Source of the DNA: Agarophyton chilense
Taxonomy: Eukaryota; Rhodophyta; Florideophyceae; Gracilariales; Gracilariaceae
Reading direction: 5' to 3'
Assembly: GCA_030374765.1 (NCBI GenBank)
Contig: JARGXX010000100.1
Coordinates: 620,001 to 684,000 of the forward strand
Length of the DNA: 64,000 bases
In this document: positions 55,230 to 64,000 of the stretch, piece after piece
Layout: each line of letters begins with the position of its first letter
Numbering within the stretch: the first letter of the stretch is position 1
Notes under the pieces: model-generated
Seen by the model: the letters and a program-made list of their open reading frames with translations, nothing else
Told to the model about the DNA's origin: nothing
The model's database searches: none
Program-made: the position numbers and the translations under genes

Positions 55230-56214
55230 TGGGGCGTGCTTGTATGTTACTTCCGATGAGGCACTTGTCGGTGCAGCACCAGCGCAGCGACTGTTGTTAT
55301 TGGGCGCTCTTGTGCGAGGCGGAGCACAGATTTGAAGTTCACGTTTTTGTAGCTCCCACGGACGGCGCTTGTACGACCAAAAAGAGACGTGGAATCTCGC
55401 GAAAACGAAGCGGTCAGATCTTATTTGTACAGAGACAAAGTGGAGTGACGGAATGATTGTCCGAAAGTTTTGAGCGTTTTGAAAGAATTGTGCGTATCAA
55501 GTTTCTCTCCAGGAGGCAGCCACACTCCGTCGCCATGCATAACAGCGTCCTCCTCTCCTCCTCGTCACCTCTCTCGCAACCTCCCCGTATCGCCCGCTGG
55601 TCACCGCGGTGCAAGTGCCACCTTTGTCCTCGAACAAGTGAATGTAACCCCTAAAGTAGTTCATCGGAAGGAAAGGAAGTCTAAATATACTACTCTGAAA
55701 CGGACAAGTTGCGTACTGGTATGGGAGGCATGTTCCTGTGTAACTCCAATCAAGTGGAGGCCATGAAGTTGTTGGTCAAGGGGCAAGAAAGCTTTGAATT
55801 CTATAATAAGGTACCCATCATAATGTTGTTTTTCATTGCTGTGGAATGATGTACCCTTTCAAAAGTGGTCGTGTTTCACCATATGCCACGACGCCATTTT
55901 CCTTTTCTGGGTTGCATGCGTTGCTCATTCGAATGAAGATACAATAACCGCATGTCATACATATTCTCAAGCAGAAGCATCGAAGTAGATCATGAAGCAT
56001 GCTCACCATGTTATGGCGAAGCTGGAAAAGGCGTTGGTACCTCCAGGAGACAAGAACGAAGATGAGCACCTCCTACTCTGAATCATCTTTTTATACATCA
56101 AGCCTATCTTCATCCCGTTGAAAATGATCTACATGAGTTATAATACCTTCAGTTTGCCATGTGTGATCTTGTACCCTACTGTGGAGTCAACCTTCTCGGA
56201 TTGGGAGACAATCA
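55230..56214. other. No confident gene
   Basis: A minus-strand start MHGDGVWLPPGEKLD near 55536 could be the N-terminus of the Arg/Ser-rich gene, but stops and shifts intervene. Nothing is recognised at 55650-56214, the 3' flank of the Tnp2 gene. Confidence 0.35.
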
Positions 56215-58389
56215 TCACCGGCTGGTCCTTCTGGCTACTCCTTGTAGCTCTACCTTTCTCCCCGCTTGATCTTCGATTCGAACTGGATCGAGATAGTATC
56301 GTCGGCCTTGAATATCAAGGAATCCTACGAGTCTTTGAATACAAACAGCGGGTTCCGTGGTGATTTCCCCACTGCCTTTCTTATCTGTGTATACAAGATC
56401 AAAACTCTCATCTTCTCGTAGACCGTACTGCCACTTTACCTCCACAAATGCCGTCACTACCCTCATGGATCCAAACTCCAGAGAAACTTCTATGATATCC
56501 TTGACGCTACCATAGTACAAGTGTTTCAGTTTCTGTGATTGTGGAGCTGTAATGGTAGGAGATTGTGAACAGAAAGATTTCTCTGATACCGGATCATATT
56601 CGGCTGCAATGCAGAACTTCTGGTGGGAATTGCGTCCCGGATGTCGAGAACGAATAATATGGGCGTCCATGCTCTCAACCACGAATTGCTGTGATGCTTT
56701 GGTAACCCTCAACTTCTTGAAGCATCTTGCAGATGTGATGACAAAATCATTGGAGTAGGCTGGAAAGTTCTCTCGGACAAACAGTTTCACAGCACTTTTA
56801 TGAAAATTCCGTATTCGAATCTCTCCACCTATAGCACCAAAGCACTGAGCACTAGTATGGAACTCGGATATACTACTCATTGTTTCTGTCGTTGTCATTC
56901 GGATCGAGCTCGTTTCGGTCCACGCGAGTACCGGTCTTTCGCAAGGAGGAGTTTTCCAATCGCTTGAAATCTTTAACGCTAGAAGTTTGAAGTTCTTGTG
57001 AAACAGATGTGCTGTGAGATTTGATGTTTTTTGAACTCTTCGCTCGATCTCTCCTAGATGTCGTTCAACAACAAATTGGGATGTAATAGGAAGAGGGCCA
57101 CATTCTCGAAGTAGTTGTGGAAGGTGAAGAATGGCATGAGTGGTTGGTGTCAAGCAGTACGAATGAGTACCATTGTTGTCGAACAAGTCAACGAATCTCG
57201 CATACGCTTCTTCCACTATAACTTTCAGTTGCTGGACGCAACTCTGGGTACTATTGTATCCAAAACTTACGGATATCATATCAGCTGTGCCTTTCAAAAG
57301 AAGAAGAATGTTCCTATGGAAATTGAACTTGTGGAAGAATGGAAGCAGGTACAAGTCACCATGCCGTTTCAAATCCTTCGCTTTGTATTTCGAAAGATTG
57401 TGAAGAGATAAAGGGGATCGACCCTACGAGGATGGTATTAAAGCACATGACGAATCCATGGCCTCATTGATTTTCTCAAGAGTTTGCTGTGGTATGCAAT
57501 AGTTTGGAAGGGCGCTAGACCTCGCATGTTGTGGATGTGTACCGGTCAAAAGGCGCAGGGCATGCTTTACCCAGCCAAGCAGAAGCATGTGCATAACATC
57601 ATATGGGAAAGAGTAGATGTAGTCGATGGAAAGTCCTTTCAAGCATGACGCTCGCTTTATTCCTGTGGACTTGATGAGTTGTTTTTGGACCCTTTCCTCT
57701 GTTCTGGAAGATGCAAGTGCCTTCCGAGTCGATAAAATATCCAACCCCGATCGTCTGGTTCCACATTCAGAGTTAATGACGTCGCCAGTATTATAGGACC
57801 GGCTTCTTTTGATGACACTTTTGATGATCTTGGAATCAACATTTGGAACCGCACGAAGACGTTTATATTCGTTGACAAACACACATTTCTTCAAGCAGAA
57901 TAGGCAAAAGATACTGCCCGTGTGCCCTACGTAACCCAACACTTTTGAGGACGCAGGCCAGTCTGCTGTGAAATACACCATGAATGCTCTCAATCTCCGC
58001 AGCTTACCATCGTAACATGATATCGAGATACCACTTTCAAGGCTTTTCATATCCAGAACGATCTCGCTCATGTACGTGTCCAAGTACTCTGCATCGTGAG
58101 AAGCTGAAATGATTCAAAATACGATTGATTTGGATGCTTGGCTCCGCCACGTAGCAGGAAAGTTCAGCACGCTGGATACAATTGGCCAGGATGATATAGT
58201 TTCCCCTTTGCGATTTCTTGTACACTCGAAGCCATCAGTGGAAAGTGTGAGGAAAACGATGATTTCCTTCCCGTCATTGTCCCAGTTGAGAAGCTTATCA
58301 GCGTGATTTCGAACAAACATGTTACCATGATAGTAATAATGAGCTGCAGTCTTCGCTTTATCTTCGGAAAGTGACTTCTTCGCTCTCAT
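56215..58389 (-). pseudogene. Tnp2/DUF4218 transposase (CACTA/KDZ type)
   Basis: 725 codons in one frame, broken by TGA at 58114 and TAG at 57424. Order: STDGFECTRNRKGE..SSWPIV, the Tnp2 start pattern (DGF...WPV); LDTYMSEIVLDMKSLESG and FMVYFTADWPASSKVLGY with CLFCLKKC, the Tnp2 core; YDVMHMLLLGWVKHAL for the D-x-MH motif; then a DUF4218-like part THAILHLPQLLRECGPLP, SQFVVERHLGEIER. The C-terminus (after about 56880) is less conserved. Animal and fungal CACTA and KDZ elements carry this pair of domains; I cannot separate the two types. No terminal repeats found. Confidence 0.8.
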
Positions 58390-58426
58390 ACAACCTTCAA
58401 GGAGAGCGTTCAGTGAATTACTGGAA

Positions 58427-59415
58427 CTACAAAAGTCCTTTCAATGCTGATGAAGGTCTCAAGAACCAAAACTTCTCATTGCCCTTCTTCAAATTGCAAT
58501 CGCAAACGGGACATGTGGAAGCCAAACGGAGCCTCCCGGATTGAGCTGCGTGTCCATTTGGGCACATTCGCACGTATGATTTAGAAAGGCAAGACTGGCG
58601 TATGGCAGAAGCGATCATAGTTCGATAATGGAATCGAGAACTTATTGGAGGCATCTTTGTAAGCATCTCCATGGCTCTTTGCGAAACATTCGAGAGCTCG
58701 CCCGCGTAGACTATGAAAGCAAGTCGCTTGAACTCAACCATCTTTGGATTGGCCTCAGCATTATTGGAGTACGGATTGGAAACGCTTGAAGTAGCAAAAG
58801 ATTTGCTTGCAATGCTGTCGGACATCATCTCTATTTCATCACAGAACGCTTCACCGCCAGCGACATCACCAGGGATTGCTTCAACGACAGCAACAGGGCC
58901 AAAACCATGTGCTCTCTCAGTTCAGAAGCATCCCTTACATCGAGGCCTGAGTCTTGCCGCGGTTCTTCCAATCATTCCTGTTCTGGGACCGCATTTTTAT
59001 GGTATGGGAATTTCTCTGCGTCCTGTGAGTTAGCATTGTTTACAAACTGGGAGACTACTGATCTACTTAATGCAAATGGCTCAACCGAAATGTTCTGGTT
59101 TCTGCCTTGCCACCTACAAAGTCCCCTTCCCTGCATCTCGTTTGTGTCCTCCTCCTCATTTTGGTTTAATTCTTCTTGGTTTTCATCGTTCGAAAACGGA
59201 ACGCTTCTGTTATGAGAGGATATCTCCCAGCAACACTGTTTCCTTCCTCTTGCCCCCCACAAGATGATTTGAAAACTATGATGAGAATGCAGGGTATCAT
59301 CGACGTCTAAGTCTTTGTCGGCGTCTTTTAGGTTATTCATTGAAATATCGGTGTCAAATTTTTGCTCACTCCCGAGACTTCTACTGGCTTTTGGGGTTGG
59401 CGGAATGAGCTCCAA
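58427..59415 (-). pseudogene. N-terminal part of Tnp2 gene, frameshifted
   Basis: 58427-58828 carries a zinc ribbon (MCPNGHAA ... CPVCDC) that usually precedes the Tnp2 domain, in a different frame from 56215-58389. 58972-59415 is a low-complexity acidic Asn/Gln/Glu-rich segment in a third frame that may be the true N-terminus. Two frameshifts therefore separate the pieces. Confidence 0.6.
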
Positions 59416-59784
59416 GTCGTAATCCGATGTTCCCTAAAACTGGAAAATTTGAAAGTCCGTAACTTTTCTCTTCATTCACACTTTTCACTTGGTATACGAG
59501 GCCGTTTATCTGCTCTTCCCGCTCTTCTCCTCCGGACGACCTCTTTCCTCCGTTCTCTGTTTGACGGAGGCACCATTTTCTTCTTTCCACACTATCTCCT
59601 GAGTGCATCGTTCTTCTCAACCCGATATCTCGCGCAGGTACCATTTTGCATAGGTCTTGTCCATCTCTGATATCTTCTCGAGTACGTGTTTACACAAGTT
59701 ATATGCATTCATCTGGATGCTTTCCCTTCGATTCTATTTGTTCATTCTAACATCTTGCGTCACTTCGCTTTTGTCAGGAACATC
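59416..59784. other. Divergent flank
   Basis: T-rich on the plus strand; lies between the minus-strand transposase start and the plus-strand charged protein and may hold promoters for both. No motif recognised. Confidence 0.35.
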
Positions 59785-61312
59785 ATGAGTGCCAGGAATC
59801 CGAACCACTTCACAACTGATAGCGCCGTGAACTCGGAAATGCAAAGGAGCGTCTCGCTCCAAGTGTCACAGCGAAATGGATTCGGCCCTGTGGCAGAGGG
59901 GCCGGAAAAAAGGGCATTACTGGCCGTTCAATCGAATGCAACCGAAGGTAACATTCTTCCGCGTAACTCTGTTCGCATACCGCCCGCATCGGACCGGAGA
60001 AAGATGAAAGCTAACGACCGGCCAGGGGTTCCAACAGGTACTGTGGTCTCTGCTCGCGCAGTGTTCAACCGCCTGTATCAGAAGCAAATGGGGCGGAGCA
60101 TAGAGTTGTTTGACTGGATCTTTCCTACGTACTTGAAACTGGGAAACAGGATCAAAGACGATATCCGTCTATATCAGTACCAGAAGCTGAACCTGGAGCG
60201 TGGATTTCGCACGTACAAATCTGTTAGAATGGAGTTCTCGTCACATATTTTGGTTTTGAAGAGGAAGCTGGAAGACATATACCCGGTTTTGAGTGCGGCT
60301 CAGGGCGGGTGAGTCTCGAATGAATTCATCAAGGAAGCCATGCAACGGGACAAGAAGGCTATGGCGGAGGCAGCAAAGAAAAAGGTGGCCATGGAAAAGA
60401 AGAAAGCGGCCAATGAGACCGAGGAGAACTAAGTCAATGATAAGGGTGTAATGCGTACTTTGAGGGCCGCGCATCTGTATGAAAAAGCCACGGATATTGC
60501 AGATACGTCACAAGGTGCAAAGCCCACCCCAAACATTTGTACTCCTGGCAGAAGAAATGGTAGAGAAGGGAGCACTCAAAGAAGAGGCACTATTGTCTCA
60601 AATGAACAGGAGATGGCCAGCCCTCTTCGTAATGTTCCGGTAAGAACTGAGGGCAAGGGGGCAAGGGGGAGAAGGAAAAAGTGTCGCAGTCGTGGACAGA
60701 AAAAAGTTTCACAGCCCTCCACGGTGGGAAGAAGTCGGAAGCGCGCTCGACAAGAGGTGCTAATGCCACCCACACTTGTCGAATATTCGGAAGAGGACGC
60801 CCAAAACTCTCGTGAGCGCAAAACCCCGCGAGCCGAGAATCAGCTTAGGAAAGATCCCGTTCCCCGCCGCAATTCCAAGGAAGCAGGATCCTCCTCCGAA
60901 GTTCGAATATGTCTGCGGAGAACGACGACGATGAAGAGGAAAGCAGTGAAGAAGATGTTTCTGATTGTGAAGGAGAAACTCGCTGTCAAGAAAGAGGACC
61001 GCGGCGTTTCCCAAGCCAGGATATTGAGAAATCTGACTCGGATGGGGAGGACGGCTTCTATCGGCGACAGAGGGAGAGGAACGTCAGGTGCCGAAAGCAG
61101 AAGTCCTCGAACACCGCGCTGAAAAGAGCGGCGAGGAAATTGTCCAATCAAGGGCCGAAGAAAGAGCCTAAGAGAACGTTCAAGAATCCTATAAAGGATC
61201 GTACGTCTTTCTGGGATCGTGGCAACTTGACCTCCTGTACGGCTCTAATGTTGCTAGGCGCAACCTCCAGGGTACCAGGGCCTATGATGTGGCCCAGTTA
61301 TTCAACCGTTCT
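59785..61312 (+). pseudogene. Charged coiled-coil protein, gag-like
   Basis: From ATG 59785 one frame continues to 61122 with two stops (60310 TGA, 60430 TAA). Contents: a Ser/Asn-rich start, a helical part (FNRLYQKQMGRSIELFDWI), an Ala/Lys coil (AMAEAAKKKVAMEKKK) and basic tracts (GRRKKCRSRGQKK). Near 60905 the coding shifts to another frame with an acidic tract (ENDDDEEESSEED) and near 61215 to a third (LDLLYGSNVARRNLQG). It ends where the gypsy reverse transcriptase starts on the other strand. Function unknown; composition suits a gag or nuclear protein. Confidence 0.45.
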
Positions 61313-63350
61313 GGTAAAGAAGACGCATTTACGTAGCTTCAGCGTCACCCCCACCTCGGCTAGGAGGGTTAGTACGGTGCGTACGTGAGAAAAATGCTCT
61401 TCTACCGATCTGAAATAGATGATTACATCATCGATGTATACCAAGGCGGTTGTCCATTTAACCTTCGAAAGGATGATGCCCAGCGCCCTTTGAAAGGTGG
61501 CTGGAGCATTGCGCAACCCGAATGACATCCGCGTGAAGCGAAACAAACCTGCATGGCACGTGAAGCTCGTTTTGTCTCGATCTTTCTCACCTACAGGTAC
61601 CTGCCAATAACCACAATTGGCATCCAACGTGATAAATATCTGCGCATCTCCCAAGGAGTCGATGCATTCATCCCTTCTAGGTATCGGGGACGAATCCCTG
61701 ACGGTCACTCTATTGAGCCTCCTGTAGTCCACACAGAATCTCATACGGTTATCTCCTTTCTTCTGAACCAGAACCGCGGGACGAGCCCAATCTGAGTTGG
61801 CTGGTTCAATTGCCCCTTCTTGGAGCATTCGCTCCACTTCTTTGAGTTCTATCTCTCTCGCCTTCGGACCTGCTCGGTATGGTTGCTGGTAAATCGGCTT
61901 CGAGTCAGGGAGGAACTCGATGCGATGCTGTGTGGCTTTAATTTGGCCCAGAAGGCCTGACCACATGTTTGCGAACTCCTCCAGAAGGTCGATAATACGG
62001 CCCCGCAGTTGGCCGTTTTCTTCACCAATCTGGACTGTATCTTGTCATTTCCTCTCAGGGTCCGGTTTCTCTTCTTTGCCTACCGATGCCTTATCGGTTT
62101 CCTTCGCTCCCAAGTTGGTATTTATCGATAACTTTGTGGTTGTGGACGCATTTGCGCACACCCCTTCCTTATCGAAGGCGACCTCGCCGAGATCAGCGTG
62201 AGATACGGTGAAGACCCCTTGTGGTGCCGGTAGTGCGATGCCAATATTGGTATTTTTCGACAACTTCACGTCATCACTGCTGAAGTTGCTGAGACACACC
62301 TTAAAGGGTTGATTTGGGATGTTGTCGACAATCCCGTTGGCCATCAACGTGAGGTATTGATGTGCTAATCTCGAATGGTTTTGTAGTATGACCAGCCCGG
62401 GGGTCGCACACGACATCGGTACCAATATTTGGTGCATTGGCGGGATAACAACCTGTTTGGTACTGTGCACTTTGTTGGAGACCGTTTTGGTGGATATCGT
62501 CTTCTTCGGTTTGACGAACCATCCCCGTTTGGTTTCCGTATTACCTAAAATGGCAATTCGTCCCCCCTGACGTAGGGCGACGGTATGGGAACCAGGAAGG
62601 ATTGCTTTGACATGTCTGTCGATAAAGTTCGTACCTAGTAGGCAGTCTGTTGGTAAACGGTCTACAACAAAAAATTGCAGTCTTACCTTGAGGTGTCCGA
62701 GCTGCACCACAGTACTGAGCATACCTCGAAGGTTTAATGGGCGCTCATTTGCATCCACCAGCGGGTTGTTGTCGGGAGGTCGGCTCAAGTTCCAAAGTAC
62801 CGCCTCAGGTATGAGGCAGGAGTTCAGGACGTCTGGGCCGGCCCCCGTATCCAACAAGCAGCTGACTGGAACCGCAAAGCGATCGGAGAAACACATTGAA
62901 GCACGTACTTTATAGTTATTGTACTTCATATGACAAACCGGAACTGGTTGTGACGTGTTCACTTCCACCTTCAAGGTTCTGGGTATCGATTGGCCTTCCA
63001 CTTGCCGGTTGGGTTCGGCCATTGCGCCAACCGTTCGGTTTTTTCCTCCTATACGGGAGGGGTTGAGTCCAAGTTTGGTGTTTCCTCGATGGTATTGACC
63101 TGTACCGCTGTACGGGGTTGGAACCTATTTGGTGCTTGCGTTTAAGACCCATAGAGAGTATTCCCAATCTTCATGCGTCCAAACGTCCACAAGTTTTCTG
63201 CCGAAGAGCTTCTTGCCCGGCATGGCAAGTTTAGAAAGCTCACCCCTAACGGCTGCAATCGATGTCCACCTTGTTATGACACTCCAAACGGCGCTCCAAT
63301 AGCACTGCACCCCTGAAGTGACGCACAATCCACACCTTGGGCTTCTTGTT
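61298..63350 (-). pseudogene. Ty3/gypsy gag end, protease and reverse transcriptase
   Basis: One frame from about 63350 down to 61298 with only two stops (TAG at 63125, TGA at 62045). Gag end: QCYWSAVWSVITRW keeps CX2CX4HX4C spacing but three of four zinc ligands are lost. Protease: LLDTGAGPDVLN near 62850, FFVVDRLPTDCLLGTNF. Reverse transcriptase (61298-61966): RAGPKAREIE, VDYRRLNRVTV, ITLDANCGYWQVPV, FGLRNAPATFQRAL and the catalytic YIDD near 61430. It stops abruptly after KLRKCVFFTRTVE, mid-polymerase. It may be the 5' half of the element whose 3' half lies at 44774-47340. Confidence 0.88.
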
Positions 63351-64000
63351 TTGTTCCCTGTTCTCTATCTGTACCATGTATGCCGATTCTCACAACACGC
63401 ACTAGTACCATCGATGTGGCCTTTACCGCACACTCTCTCCTCCTCATCTCTTGCTTCCAACAAACAAGGGTCGTTCAGGAGATGATACTGTGTGTCCACG
63501 TTCTTCACACCGATGTGATGGCTCGTCTTAGAAAACAAGTATCTTTCGTAGGTTCCGCAACCGCCTAGAGAACATGGGATACCTCATTCTTTCTAAATGC
63601 CATTCGTTCCACTCATTCCCCGACATCTAAAATATTTGATTCGATCGAAAAAGGTCTTGCAGATCTTTCGGCCATCTCATTCGGAATCCTTCACAGTTTA
63701 TACTGGCATTTACAAACTGTCAACAGCCGTATATGGGAGGAATTTTCCACCCACTGGAACAGCTTTCCGTCGTTGTCATACTGAGTTTACCTTTCTCCGC
63801 GCCGGAAATACCAATAAAACTCCGTCAAAGCCAAGTGTTCTCGTTTTCTGTCTGCACATTTCCAGCTCCCCGTTTTGTACTTCTTCCACTGAGGCATACA
63901 CATTCCATTACAACTGTCTACTGGCCAATGCGAATTCTTTTGTTCAATCATTTCGATTTTGGTCCTTATATGTACTCCACGTTTTTCTGAAACACAAGTT
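63351..64000. other. No gene seen
   Basis: If the gypsy element were complete, gag should lie here on the minus strand, but no open gag frame remains. Short plus-strand frames are not convincing. Confidence 0.4.

Noticed and set aside
62045-62047. TGA between protease and reverse transcriptase as a programmed readthrough stop
   Set aside because: Other stops in the same frame (63125) show plain decay, and no readthrough structure was seen.
1-64000. CRISPR arrays, rRNA genes and complete tRNA genes
   Set aside because: None found by eye; the repeats present are LTRs, tandem tracts or the large duplication.

Overview
This is nuclear DNA from a repeat-rich eukaryote. Evidence for that: TATA boxes, AATAAA signals, a 72-nt GT-AG intron, secreted single-exon genes, and debris of most eukaryotic transposon orders (Ty1/copia, Ty3/gypsy with chromodomain, Tc1/mariner, Mutator-like, Tnp2/CACTA-like). 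No bacterial operons, Shine-Dalgarno sites or CRISPR arrays were seen. Compact intron-poor genes in a sea of LTR elements would fit a red alga or a comparable protist, but the lineage cannot be fixed from the sequence alone.

Region 1, 1-26406: a segmental duplication. Bases 1-11736 recur at 14668-26406, well over 99% identical by eye for the first ~10 kb. Each copy carries an intact 169-aa secreted cysteine-rich protein, an intact 233-aa secreted von Willebrand A (VWA) protein with a complete MIDAS, an intact divergently oriented 220-aa VWA paralogue that has lost its MIDAS, and a third VWA gene cut off inside the MIDAS beside a dead Tc1 element. These secreted genes are the only clearly intact protein genes in the window. 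Between the copies (11737-14667) lie a decayed antisense copia element and a 49-nt imperfect palindrome.

Region 2, 26407-35111: retroelement debris. A Ty3/gypsy integrase fragment is followed by a copia element (27545-34129) with recognisable LTRs and a primer-binding site, broken by many stops. Its leader holds a degenerate tandem repeat and a 21-bp repeat. A divergent reverse-strand solo LTR follows.

Region 3, 35669-40446: a Mutator-like element that encodes a Ulp1/C48 cysteine protease, a WRKY-GCM1/FLYWCH-like zinc finger, a FAR1-like region, the MULE transposase core and a SWIM finger. It is interrupted mostly by single in-frame stops.

Region 4, 42163-63350: parts of a chromodomain Ty3/gypsy element on the minus strand. 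Gag end, protease and reverse transcriptase lie at 63350-61298; RNase H end, integrase and chromodomain at 47340-44774; an 817-codon opposite-strand reading frame follows at 42163-44613. A 452-bp solo LTR with a perfect 5-bp target duplication sits in the integrase. The ~14 kb between the two gypsy parts is a mosaic: a TMEM230-like gene with one stop, a frameshifted mitochondrial carrier pseudogene, an unknown acidic protein, a coiled-coil fragment, a C-terminal fragment of NADP isocitrate dehydrogenase, a nearly complete IR/DR-type Tc1 element, an Arg/Ser/Asp-rich reading frame, a Tnp2/DUF4218 transposase and a charged coiled-coil protein. Host-gene pieces packed together with transposons suggest repeated capture or a pseudogene sink.
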